In this document: positions 39,387-51,113 of the stretch, one piece after another | Layout: each line of letters opens with the position of its first letter | Numbering within the stretch: position 1 is the first letter of the stretch | From: Tolypeutes matacus | Lineage: Eukaryota > Chordata > Mammalia > Cingulata > Chlamyphoridae | Length of the DNA: 64,000 nt | Reading direction: 5' to 3' | Assembly: GCA_026826555.1 (NCBI GenBank) | Contig: JAKSZT010000116.1 | Coordinates: forward strand, 2,438,465 to 2,502,464 | The notes under the pieces: generated by a model | Told to the model about the DNA's origin: nothing | Seen by the model: only the letters and a program-made list of their open reading frames with translations | The model's database searches: none | Made by a program: the position numbers and the translations under genes

Positions 39387-39464
39387 AGCTTTGCACAGTG
39401 GCAGTATTGTAGCCAATGAGGTTTATCCAAGGCACGATTATTGCTAATTGAAAACTGTTCCCAA
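39387..39464 (+). pseudogene. RNU4 (pseudogene): Truncated U4 snRNA retropseudogene
   Basis: From agctttgcacagtggcagta the sequence follows the first 78 or so nucleotides of U4 snRNA (about 145 nt when complete), through aatgaggtttatcc and attattgctaattgaaaac. The differences are mostly CpG decay (gcgcag to gcacag, atcgtag to attgtag). It has no 3' half and no A tail. The 14 bp target duplication ccaagtgccaactg lies at 39371-39384 and 39461-39474. The other L1 copies show a single copy of this site (about 12535-12550 and 61969-61983) with no U4 in between. So this is a later L1-mediated insertion into the element's 3' UTR and not a functional snRNA gene. Confidence 0.95.
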
Positions 39465-40664
39465 GTGCCAACTGACAACAAAACTGGAAAAAGACCTTGA
39501 ATAAAAGGGGGAAATGGTAAAGACAAATGAGTTCAAGTGGCTAAGAGACTTCAAAGAGAGTCGGGAGGTCATCCCAGAGGTAACTCTTACGCACACCTCA
39601 GTAGGAGCTCATAGAACATCTAAGTGCCTATCACCCCACTCAGTGGGGTTCCTGAGAGCTCCGGAGACACCCTCGTCCTATATAAGGGGGGATAGCCCCA
39701 GAGACTGATGCCTTATCAGAGAGTTCTATTTTGGAATCTGTGCTCCTGAGAGTGACAGAATTAGACTCAAATAAGTCCTCCCTGCACATGGTTCACCAGT
39801 CCCTTCTATTCAAACCTATATGCGATGTTGGAGTTTTTAGGTATACTTCCAGAGACTGGAGCCTCCCACCTACCTATGTGCCAAGTGTTCATGAAATCTA
39901 GGTGGAGCTGCAACTCCTACCCTACAGCTTAATGGACTCATCCAAGTCACCTGGTGAGGAGACAACGATGGGAAATGGCCATCCCAGGGAATGGAGAGGG
40001 CCTGCATCTGCAGGCAGGATCATCCCACTCACCATATCCATGGCATATAAGCCCTCTCTCACTTGGAGGTGGAGTGGACATCACCATCCCAGTCGCCTCT
40101 GGATTGGGGGAAGAACTATGGACTAGAGTGGACTTGATGGTATTCTCTTGCTCACATATGGTGATTCTTGCAATGCAAGAAATTATAACAATGAGGTGGA
40201 GCCAGTGGCCACTTGACACTTTTGGGGTAGGAGGGGACGAGCAGTTGAAATACAGTGGCTTCTTTGGGAGTTGGAGGTTGTCCTGAGTACTGTTGTGGCA
40301 ACTGATGTAGGCCATTTTAAATCAGCACACACCACTCAGAACTGAGTGGGAGAGAGTGTGGTCTACAGTGTGAACTGTGGTTTATGGTTGGTGGCAAGGC
40401 TCCAGGATGTGTAAGTTCATTGAGGGTGGTGGGCCACACTGTGGGAGATGTTTGTGTGGGATGTGATGGGAGGTGTGGGAGGTGGGCAACATGGGAATCC
40501 CAATGGGTTCTGTGTAATATTTTGGGTAATCTAAGCACCTCTTAAAATATATGTGTATATATATAAACAACATTTTTGTAAGCAAATACACATATATGCA
40601 TATATATTTATATATCATTTTGCAAATGTTTGTATGTATTGTGAGAATTTTGATTTTTACCCAT

Positions 40665-40670
40665 AATAAA
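40665..40670 (+). terminator. L1 poly(A) signal AATAAA
   Basis: AATAAA lies about 20 bp before the end of the plus-strand L1 (ttacccataataaaaaat). A matching signal, AATAAA at 40819-40824, ends the older L1 tail just downstream. Confidence 0.75.
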
Positions 40671-40716
40671 AAATAAATTAATTAATTAAAAAATATATAT
40701 ATATATTTATCTATAT

Positions 40717-40825
40717 ATAAATAACATTTTTGTAAGCAAATGCACATATATGCATATATATTTATATATCATTTTACAAATAATGGTATGTATTGTGAAA
40801 ATTTTGATTTTTACCCACAATAAAA
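40717..40825 (+). mobile_element. Old L1 3' end, right half
   Basis: This repeats the terminal L1 segment found at about 40562-40672 (acatttttgtaagcaaat, tgcatatatatttatatatc, tttttaccca) and ends in caataaaaa before satellite resumes. It continues the piece at 31087-31198; the full-length L1 sits between the halves. This explains why two L1 3' ends follow one another. Confidence 0.85.
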
Positions 40826-43800
40826 ATCAATGGCTTTTTAAAAGCTGTTGAAAAGGTCTTTATTTAAAGTATGAACTGAAATGTATATTAGATTGAAAGA
40901 AAATGTTAATTTTAAAAGGGAGTATATGTAAATCGATAATTCAGAGATCTATTTCCATGATTTCATGATTGTTTACTGAATGTTTAGAATGCTTCAGATT
41001 TTGTTTCAAGGAAACCATTCCTGTATTTCTGAATATCATTGATCTGTTCTCGAGTTCAGAGAGATTGTGATGCAGGTTTCAATATATAAATTCCAGCTTT
41101 TATGTCATATTGTAATTTTTAAAAAATTATTGGAAATAAAATCAAACTCATCTTACAAAGAAACAGAATCTACTTATACACAAATGAAAACACAGGAATT
41201 CAGGGTACAATTAATTCCCAGCCTCCAAATTTCACCTATGGCTTATGAAGGATATTGCCAAGACCAAAAAGATAAAGAGGGACTTGTAGGGTCCACAAGG
41301 TGACAAAGAGTGACTCAAATGTTTGCCAGTTATTATGGGGAAAGGAATGGTTCATAAAACCAATGACCTAATCCAACAAGCAGAATGTACCACCCTCCAT
41401 TTTATGCATGTGTGATTTTAGAATCCAACAATGAAGAAACACAAAAAGAAGACCACTTTATAGAAATAGGTAATTCCAAACTTCATATTTGTCTCTCTCC
41501 ATACTCTTTCTCTTAATATATATATATTAGTAATGCATACCAATCATACATGAACATACATAAACATGTAAGTTATAGCAGAAATCACGACCTTAGAAAA
41601 TAAAGGGTCATAACACCTTACAGTGGACCCATACACACATCTCCAGCAGAAATTTTAATTTTGATACATTTTTAAAAATTCACCTGAGCATTTCTGAAAC
41701 GTGACTAATAACTATTATACATGGCTCAACTATGGTGTACAATTCCTGACATCCCCAGGATTTTTAAAACAAACCTGTTTCATTGAGGCATATTAAACAA
41801 ATATCCTTTTTATCTAATGGGTACATTCGCTGGTCCTTACTGTATTCATAGTAGTGGTCATTCATCTCCTCAATCATTATTTAACCTTTTCAAAATTCTA
41901 TAATAATTTTAATAAACAAAGAAATAACAGAAGAATAAAGATAAATTTTTTATCTCTCAATCCATCTGTTGACCCTGACATACATATGTGTTTTTCTGGC
42001 TCTCCTTGAACAAATTTTTTATCTATCAGTTTTATTGATATGTGATACTGTACTACATCATGTGGGCATAGTGAACAATGAATCACTTTTTTTAAGCTGT
42101 TGAAAAGGTCTTTATTTTAAAATTATGAACTGAAGTGGAAATTAGATAGAAAGAATGTGTTAATTTTAAAGGGAGTGTCCATCAATCGACACTTCAGAGG
42201 AAATTTTTTCCCCACAATTTCATGATAGTTTACTGAATGTTTAGAAGGCTCCAGATTTTGTTTCAAGGAAACCATTCCTGATGTTCTGAAAATCATTGAG
42301 CTGTTGTCGAGTGCAGAGAGATTGTGATGCAGGTATCCATATGTAAATACCTGTTCTAATGACATATTGTAATTTTTAAACGATATTGGAAAGAAGATCA
42401 AAGTCATTCTTTCAAAGAAACAAAATTCCCATATACACAGATAAAATCTCAGGAACTCATAAAACAAACAGCTCCCAGCCTCCAAATTTCACGCATGGCT
42501 TATGAAGGATCTTGCCAACACCCAGAAAAGAAAAAGGGACTAGTAGTGTCCTCAAGGTGACAAGGAGTGTCTCAAATATTTACAAGATATCATGGGGGAG
42601 AGGAATGGTTCATAAAACTCAAGGACCTAATTCATCAAGTAGAGTGTAATGCCCACATGTGATTAAAGCCTAATATATATATATATATCCCTTAATATAT
42701 ATTTTTAGTGATGCATATGAGTCATACATAAGCATAAATAAACTTGAAGTCTTGAGAAGAATCACAACCTCAGAAAATATAGGGGCATAAAACCTTACAG
42801 TGGTCCCATCTCCAGCAAAAAAAATCAATTGTGATTGAGTTTTAAATAGTGTCCAGAACATTTCTGAAACATGGCAAATAACTATTGTCCATGGCTCAAC
42901 TTGGGTGTACAATTCCTGACAATCCCATGATTTTTAAAAGCAATCTGTTTTATTGAGACATATTAAACCAATATCTTTTTTATCCTGTGTGTTCATACCT
43001 GGTCCTCGGTATTTTCACAGTGGTGTGCATTCATATCTTAAATCATTATTAAACATTTCCAAAGATCTATAATAATTATTAAAAATAAAGCAAAACCAAA
43101 GGAATAAAGAGAACTTATTCACCTCTCAATCCAACTGTTGACACTGACATACATATTTTTCCAGCTGTTCTTAAACAACATTTTTTGTTTACCTATCTGT
43201 CTTGTTGATATGTGATACCATACTAAATCATGTGGACAAAGTAAAGAATGAATGGCTTTTTTCAAGCTGTTGAAAGTCTTTATTTTAAAATTATGAACTG
43301 CAACTGATATTAGATTGAAAGAATATTTTAATTTTAAAAGGGAGAGTAGGTAAGTCGATAATATTGAGAAGACCTTTTTCCATGATTTCCCAATTGTATA
43401 CTTAATGTTTAGAAGGCTCCAGATTAAATTCCAGCTTTTATGTCATATTTTAATTTTTTAGAAAGTTTGGAAATAAAATCAAACTCATTCTTACAAAGAA
43501 ACACAGTCCACATATACACACCCCAGGAACTCATAGTAAAAATAGGTCCCAGCCTTCAAGTTTCTCATATGGCTGATGAAGAACCTTGCCAAAACCCAGC
43601 AGATAAAAAGGGTCTTGTAGGGTCCACAAGTTGACAAAGACAGACTCAAATTTTTACAAGATATCATGGGGGAGAAGAATGGTTCATAAAAGTCAGGGAT
43701 CTAATCCATCAAGCAGAGTGTACCACCTTCCAGTTTATGCACACGTGATTATACCCTCCAACAAAGAAGAAACACAAAAGGAAGAGAATTTTAGAGAAAT

Positions 43801-46800
43801 AGATAATTCGGAAGCTTCATATTTGTCGCTCACCATCCTCTTTCTCTTAATATATATTGGAATGATGTATATCAGTCACACATGAACATACATAATCTTG
43901 AATTCCAGGGCAGAAATAACGACCTTAGAAAAAAACATGGCATAACACTTTGTTATGGTGTCATACACAAATCTCTAGAGGAAAATTGAATTGTGATTCA
44001 TTTTTAAAAATTGGCCAGAGCATTTCTGAAGCATGACTGATATCTATTATCCATGGCTCAACCTGGGTGTACAATTCCTGATATCCCCTCGATTTTTAAA
44101 ACAAACTTTTTATTGAGACATGTTTACCCAATACATTTTTTATTCAATGTGTACATTCTCTGCTCCTTGGTATAGTCACAGTGGTCTGCAATCATCCCTT
44201 CAATCAATATTAATCCTTTACAGTAGCTCTATAATAATTATAATAAATAAAGAAAAATCATTAGATAAAGAAGAAATTATTCACCTATCAATCCATTTGT
44301 TGACAATGACAAACATAAGTGTTTTTCTGGGTGTCCTTAAACAGGTTTTTTTTTGTTTATCACTCAGTTTTATTTATATGTGATACCATACTACATCATG
44401 TGGTCAAAGTGAACAATAAATGCCTTTTTTAAGGCTGTTGAAAAGGTCTGTTTTAAAATTATGAACTGAAACACATATTAGATTGAAGAAAATGTTAATT
44501 TTAAAAGGGAGTGAAGTCGATAATTCAGAGATCAATTTCCATGATTTCTTGATATTTTACTGAATATTTAGAAGGCTCCAGATTTGTTTCAAGTAAACTA
44601 TTCCTGATTTACTGGACATCATTTGGCTGTTCTTGAGTGCAGAAAGATTGTGATGCATGTATCCATATATAAATACGTGCTCATAGGATACATTGTAATT
44701 TTTTAGAAAGTATTGGTAATAAAATTAAACTCATTCTTAAAAAGAAAAATAATCCACATATACACAAATGAAACCCCAGGAACTCATAGTACAAATAGCT
44801 CCCAGCCTCCAAATTTCTACTTTGGCTTTTGAAGGACCTTGCCAAAACCCATGAGAGAAAAAGGGACTTGTGGGATACTCAAGGTGACAAAGAGCACCTC
44901 AAATGTTTACAAGATATCATGGCAGAGAATAATGGTTAATAAAATCAAGGGCCTATCCATCAGGCAGAGTGTACCACCATCCATTCTATGCATGCATGAT
45001 TATAGCTTACAACAGCGAGGCAGCAAAAAAGGAACACAACTTTAAAGAAATAGGTAATTCCAAATCTTCATATTTGTCTCTCAAAATGCTCTTTCTCGTA
45101 ATATATATTTTTAGTGATGCATATCAATCATACATGAACATATATAAACTTGAAGTCTACAGCAGAAATCCCTACCTTTGAAAATAAAGGGGCATAACAC
45201 GTAACAGTGGTCCCATAAACACATCTTCAGCAGAAACTTGAATTTTGATTCATTTTAAAAAATTTACCTAAGCATATATGAAACCTGACTAATAACTATT
45301 ATCCATGGCTCAACTTGGGTGTACAATTCCTGACATTCCCACGATTTTAAAAACAAACCTGTTTCATTGAGACTTATTAAACCAATATCTTTTTTATCCA
45401 ATGGGTACATTCCCTGATCCTTACTGTATTCATAGTGGTATGCATTCATCTCCTCAGTTATTATTTAACCTTTTCAAAAGCTCTAAAAATTATAACAAAT
45501 AAAGAAATATCAGAAGAATAAAGAGAAATTATTCATCTCTCAATCCATCTGTTGACCCTGACATACATAGGTGTTTTTCTGGCTGTCCTTGAACAAATTT
45601 TTTATCTATCTGTTTTATTGATATGTGATCCTGTACTGCATCATGTGAGCAAAGGGAACAATGAATTGCTTTTTTAAAGCTGTTGAAAAGGTCTTTATTT
45701 TAAAATTATGAGCTGAAATGGATATTAGATTGAAAGAAAATGTTAATTTTAAAAGGCAGTGTACATAAATCAATATTTCAGAGGAGATCTTTTTCCACAA
45801 TTTCATGATGGTTTACTGAATGTTTAGAAGGCTTGGATTTTGTTTCAGAAAACCCATTCCTGATTTTCTGGACATCACTGTGCTATTCTCGAGTGTGGAG
45901 GGATTGTGATGCAGGTATCCATATGTAAATACCTGCTCTAATATCATATTGTATTTTTTTTTAAAAATATTGGAAATAAAATCAAACTCATACTTTCAAA
46001 GAAAAAAAATTCACATATACACAGATGAAAACCCAGGAACTCGGAAAACAAATCACTCCCAGCCTCCAAATTTCACCCATGGCTTAGGAAGGAACTTGCC
46101 AACACCCAGAAAATAAAAAGGGACTTGTAGTGCCTACAAGGTGACAAGGAGTGACTCAAATATTTACAAGATATCATGGGGGAGAGGAATGGTTCATAAA
46201 AGTCAAGGACCTAATTCCTCAAGCAAAGTGTAACGCCCATGATTCTATTCACGTGTGATTATAGCCTCCAACATTGAAGAAACACAAAAGGAAGACAGTT
46301 TTAGAGAATAGGTAATTCAAAAGCTTCATATTTGTCTCATATCACCCTCTTTCGTTTAATATATATTTTTAGTGATGCATATGAGTCATACATAAGCATA
46401 CATAAACTTGAAGTCTTGAGAAGAATCACAACCTCAGAAAATATAGGGTCATAACACCTTACAGTGGTCCTATATACAGCAAAAAATTTAAGAGTGATTC
46501 AGTTTTAAAGAGTGGCCAGAGCATTTCTGAAGCATGACTAATAACTATTGTCCTTGGCTCAACTTGGGTGTACAATTCCTAACATCCCCATGATTTTTAA
46601 AACAAATCTGTTTTATTGATACATATTAAACTGATATCATTTTTATCCAATGTACATATTCCCTGGTCCTCAGTATATTCACAGTGTTGTTCATTCATCT
46701 TTTTAATCATTATGAAACCTTTTTAATAAGTCTATACTAATTATAATAAATAATGAAAAACCAGAATAATACAGAAGAAATTATTCACCTCTCAATCCAT

Positions 46801-49765
46801 TTTCCAACACTGACATACTGAGGTGTTTTTCTGGTTGTCTTTGAACAAATTTTTTTGTTTATCTATCAGTATATAGATATATCATCCCATACTACATCAT
46901 ATAGACAAAGTGAACAATGAATGGCTTTTTTAAGCACTTGAAAATGTCTTTATTTTAAATTATGAAATGAAGTGGATGTTAGATTGAAAGGAATCGTTAA
47001 TTTTAAAAGGGAGTGTTTGTAAATACATAATTCAGTGGAGATCTTTTTCCATGATTCCATGAATGTTTTCTCAGTTTTAAGAAGACTGCAGATTTGTTTC
47101 AAGGAAACCATTCCTGATTTTCTGGACATCATTGGACTGTTCTGGATTGCAGAAAGATTGTGATGCAGGTTTCCATATATAAATACCTGCTATTTTGACA
47201 TATTGTAAGTTTTAGAAATTGTTGGAAATAAAATAAACTGATTCCTACAGAGAAACAGAATCCACATATACACAAAATGAAGCCAGGAACTCAGAGTACA
47301 AATAGCTCCCTGCCTCCAAATTTCTCCTATGGCTTATGAAGGAACTTGCCAATACCCAGAAGAGAAAAAGGGACTGGTAGGATCAACAAGGTGACAAATA
47401 CTGACTCAAATGTTTACAAGATATCATGGGGGACAGAAATCATTCTTAAAATACAAGGATCTAATCCAATAAGCAGAGTGTACCACCTTCCATATCATGC
47501 ACGCATGATTATAGACTCCAACAATGAAGAAACCCAAAAGGAAGACAACTTTAGAGACATAGGTAATTCCAATGCTTCATATTTCTCTCTCTCCACACTC
47601 TTGCTCTTAATATATATTTCAGTGATGTGTATCTGTCATTCATAAACATACATAAACTTGAAGTCTACAACAGATATCACAACCTTAGAAAATAAAGGGG
47701 CATAAAACTTTACAGTGGTCTCATACCCACATCTTCAGCAGAAACATGAATTTTGACTCATTTTTAAAATTTGCCAGAGCATTTCTGATACACAACTAAT
47801 GACTATTATCCATGTCTCAACTGGAATGTTCTATTCATGATATCCCCACGAATTTTAAAACAAGTCTGTTTTATTGAGACATATTAAACCAATATCTTTT
47901 TTATACAATGTGTACATTTCCTGGTCCTTGGTATATTCACAATGTTGTGCATTCATCAATTCAATCACTATTAAACATTTTCAATAGCTCTATAGTGATG
48001 ATAATAAATAAATAAATAATGGAATAATAAAGAGGAAATTATTCACCTTTCAATCCATTTGTTAACACTGATATACATAGCTGTTTGTCTGGCTGTCCTT
48101 GAACAACTATTTTTGTTCATCTATCAGTTTTATTTTTATGTGATCCCATATTACATATATGGACAAAGCGAACAATGGCTGGCATTTTAAAGCTGTTGAA
48201 AATATCTTTATTTTAAAATTATGAACTGAAATGGATATTAGATTGAAAGAAATGTTAATTTTAAAATGCAGTGTACATAAATCAATATTTCAGAGGAGAT
48301 CTTTTTCCATGATTTCAAGATTCTTTCCTGAATGTTTAGAAGGCTCTGGATTTTTTTTCAAGGAAACCATTTCTGTTTCTCTGGACAACATTATTCTGTT
48401 CCCCAGTGCAGAGAGATTGTGATGCAGGAATCCATATGTTAATACCTACTCTTATGACATATTGTAACTTTTTAGAAAGTTATGGAAATAAAATCTAACT
48501 AAGTCTTTCAAAAAATCAGAATCCACATATACACAAGTGAAAATGCCGGAACTCAGAGTTCAAATAGCTCTCAGCCTCCAAATTTAGCCTACGTCTTATG
48601 AAGGACCTTGCCAAAACGCAGCAGACAAAAAGGGACTTGTAGTTTCCACAAGGTGAGAAAGAAAGACTCCAATTTTTACAAGATATTATGGGGGGAATGA
48701 TTGGTTCATGAGTCAAGGATCTAATCCATCAAGCAGAGTGTATCACCCTCCATTCTATGCACATGTGATTATACCCTCCAACAAAGAAGAAACACAAATG
48801 GAAGACCACTTTAGATCAATAGATAATTCCAAAGCTTCATATTTGTCTCTCACCATCCTCTTTCTATTAATATATATTTTTATTGATATATATCAGTCAC
48901 ACATGAACATACATAATCTTGAAGTCCAGGGCAGAAATCAAAACCTTAGGAAAATATGTGGCATAACACTTTGCCATGGTGTCATACACAAATCTCCAGG
49001 GGAAAATTGAATTGTGATTCATTTTTAAAAATTGGCCAGAGGTTTTCTGAAACATGACTAATATCTATTATCCATGGCTCAACTTGGGTGTACAATTCCT
49101 GACATCCCCTTGATTTTGTTGAGACATATTTACCCAATACCTTTCTAATTCAATGTGTACATTCTCTGGTCCTTGGTATATTCACAGTGGTGTGCATTCA
49201 TCTCTTCAATCATTATTAATCCTTTTCAATAGCTCTATAATAATTATAATAAATAAAGAATAATGTTTAGATAAAGAAGAAATTATTCACCTCTCACTCC
49301 ATTTGTTAACAATGACAAACATAAGTGTTTTTCTGGATGTCCTTAAACAAGTTTTTTGTTTATATATCAATTTTATTTATATGTGATGCCATACTACATC
49401 ATGTGGTCAAAGTGAACAATAAATGCCTTTTTTAAAGATGTTAAAAAGGTCTTTATTTTAAAATTATGAACTGAAATGCATATTAGATTGAAGAAAATGT
49501 TAATTTTTCAAAGGGAGTGTAAGTAAATCGATAATTCAGAGAAGATCTATTTCCAAGATTTCTTGAAATTTTATTGAATATTTAGAAGGCTCCAGATTTG
49601 TTTCAAGTAAACCATTCCTGATTTACTGGACATCATTTGGCTGTTCTCGAGTGCAGAGAGATATCGATGCATGTATCCATATATAAATACATGCTCTTAT
49701 GACATTGTAATTTTTTAGAAAGTATTGGAAATAAATTCAAACTCATTCTTACAAAGAAACAGAAT
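40826..49765 (+). repeat. Satellite block C, about 1.25 kb monomers
   Basis: Same satellite and orientation. Units start near 40847, 42099, 43269, 44437, 45682, 46937, 48195 and 49440. Two are short (about 1170 bp): one lacks about 100 bp near 42670, where a short TA run sits instead, and one lacks about 100 bp near 43425. The block shows clear longer-range pairing of units (see findings). No gene is supported. Confidence 0.93.
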
Positions 49766-49938
49766 TGGAACCCATGTAACTTTTGTGTAGCATTTATGTA
49801 ATTTAAACATCTTTTAAAATATATATGAAATAAATAATATTTATGTATGCATATGCATATACATGCATATATATTTATATATGATTTTACAAATATTGGT
49901 TTGTATTGGGAAAAATTGATTTTTACCTATGGTAAAAA

Positions 49939-50660
49939 CAAGGGGGTTTGGATTTGTACAAATAAATAAAGCAAATAAGGAAAGAGCAATGGAGAAAACT
50001 AAGAGTTCCTTAAAATATTGGCCAAAATTCTCACTTTGGAGATTCTTCTTTGTAGACAGGAAGATAATGAAGCCTGAAGGCAGAACAAAAGTAGTGGTTT
50101 TAAAATTGAAAACAAACACATTTGAATTTTGGAATATGGACACACAAGTTCTTGTTCATGCTCAGTGGTTCAGTAGCATATCATCCAGGGTTGAATCTTC
50201 ATTCCAATAAGCAGGGAGGTGGAAAGTGTCTGAGGGAGGAGCATGGCCAGTTGGAAAGAAGCAAGAAGCCCAAGGAATCTAGGACCTCGTAGGGAATGAG
50301 AGTGCTGACACTTACACTGGATCAGAGCAATGCTTCCTAGCTATATCAGCATTCTTCAGCTTGGTGTTCATAGTGAAGGGGTAACCAAAGAAAACCTCAA
50401 GGAAGGATTCTTTCACGAGTGCAGGGAGGACCTAACTCTCCAACACTGCTTCCTTTAGTGCACATATACAATCATCTCAACAAGAAACTAAGCAAGAAAA
50501 AAACAAAAATAGGCTGCTAATATTCTACCACAGCATCCTGGCACTCCCAGGTTTCATTTGCCAAATAAACAGGTAAGTTGTGAAAATTTCTGAGGGTTTC
50601 TCCTGTTCTATTGTTCAGTGTTACCCTGAAGGATGAATGAAATTCTGGGTATCTCTCTAT
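49939..50660 (+). other. Unique DNA, probably transduced
   Basis: About 720 bp that match neither the satellite nor the L1. Composition is closer to ordinary intergenic or transcribed DNA. One strong splice-donor-like sequence, aacag|gtaagt, occurs at 50572/50573. The open frame 49929-50210 (93 codons) starts in the L1 tail and has no recognisable domain. I do not recognise a gene. Confidence 0.6.
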
Positions 50661-51109
50661 AGGGGAATAAAAAGAACATTTGTAGAAAGTATGTTATGCT
50701 ACAAACTGCTTATTGCAGTATAAAATGTAATGGTAAGAACTGGGAAACAACTGAAAAATAAAAAAAAATGTTTAGTAATCTACAATGTACATCTATATTA
50801 TATACTGCTGTGTAACTATTATTTAAAATGTCAATTATCATTATGAAGAGGTTGAAAACATGCAAAGATGCTTGCTTTAGAATGTTAATGTGAAAATTCA
50901 AATATAAATTTTTATCTACAATACAATCACAATTATGACTGAAAATACATAAGAAAAAGAACTGGCTGGAAATACACAAACTGTTCATATTGGTTGTCAG
51001 TGTGTGGTAGGAATATGCATGATTTTTAATGCTCTTCTAGTTGCCATATTTTCTACAAAAACATGCATTATTTTTATAAACATAAGTACTAAAACATATT
51101 CTATGGGGG
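50661..51109 (+). mobile_element. Ancient L1M-type 3' end
   Basis: Sequence such as gaactgggaaacaactga and, further on, tggaaatacacaaactgttc, tgatttttaatgctcttcta and tttctacaaaaacatgcatt follows the pattern of the 3' UTR of old mammal-wide L1M families as I recall it. It lies inside the insertion at 49766-51113, so it was carried here along with the L1. The exact subfamily cannot be named by eye. Confidence 0.65.
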
Positions 51110-51113
51110 AAAA

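Larger units (their letters stand above)
31204..40690 (+). mobile_element. Full-length LINE-1, plus strand, nested in an older L1
   Basis: A 9.5 kb element in the order 5' UTR (31204-32986), ORF1 (32987-33966), 64 bp spacer, ORF2 (34031-37846) and 3' UTR (37847-40690). It starts with gaggcggccaagatggcg, like full-length mammalian L1s, and ends in ccataataaaaaataaatta. An imperfect target duplication, atatatttatgtagat and atatatttatctatat, lies at about 31183-31198 and 40703-40718. The ORFs are interrupted by few changes, so it is the youngest large element here, but it cannot move on its own. It interrupts an older L1 tail, which in turn interrupts the satellite. Confidence 0.94.
37847..40690 (+). 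mobile_element. L1 3' UTR (about 2.84 kb)
   Basis: A very long 3' UTR compared with about 0.5 kb in human L1. It holds G-rich tracts (38119-38153 and 38385-38402), a (TA)15 run at 38601-38630, a (GTTT)n run at 39128-39160, a U4 snRNA retropseudogene at 39387-39464 and a poly(A) signal AATAAA at 40665-40670. The same region occurs in the minus-strand L1 (without the U4 piece) and in several truncated copies. The open frames in it show no conserved coding pattern between copies. Confidence 0.88.
49766..51113 (+). mobile_element. L1 3' end with candidate 3' transduction
   Basis: The insertion interrupts a satellite unit. The first 170 bp match the L1 3' terminus (about 40495-40672 of the full-length copy) and the rest is unrelated DNA ending in an A run at 51110-51116. 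The target duplication is aaagaaacagaat at 49753-49765 and aaaggaacagaat at 51114-51126, one mismatch in 13. One duplication around both parts shows that they arrived together. Where the L1 poly(A) signal should be (acccataataaaa in the full copy) this copy reads acctatggtaaaa, so read-through into flanking DNA is plausible. A TATAAA at 51075-51080 lies about 30 bp before the A run. Confidence 0.85.

Noticed and set aside
39387..39464. Functional U4 snRNA gene
   Set aside because: Only the 5' half is present, it is flanked by a target duplication, and there is no snRNA promoter or 3' box. It is a retropseudogene.
39954..40315. Overlapping open frames of 110 and 122 codons on opposite strands
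   Set aside because: Both are in the L1 3' UTR; overlapping opposite frames in relatively GC-rich repeat DNA are expected by chance and match no domain I know.
31204..40690. Active L1 able to move by itself
   Set aside because: ORF1 has a frameshift and a stop; ORF2 has at least five stops and three frameshifts. Isolated intact motifs such as FADD do not restore function.
42671..42688. Short TA run as a new element
   Set aside because: It sits at a deletion of about 100 bp within a satellite unit and looks like local slippage of the monomer's own ttaatatatatt segment.
49929..50210. 93-codon open frame in the unique segment
   Set aside because: It begins inside the L1 tail and reads into unrelated DNA, with no domain and no homologous copy in the window to test it.
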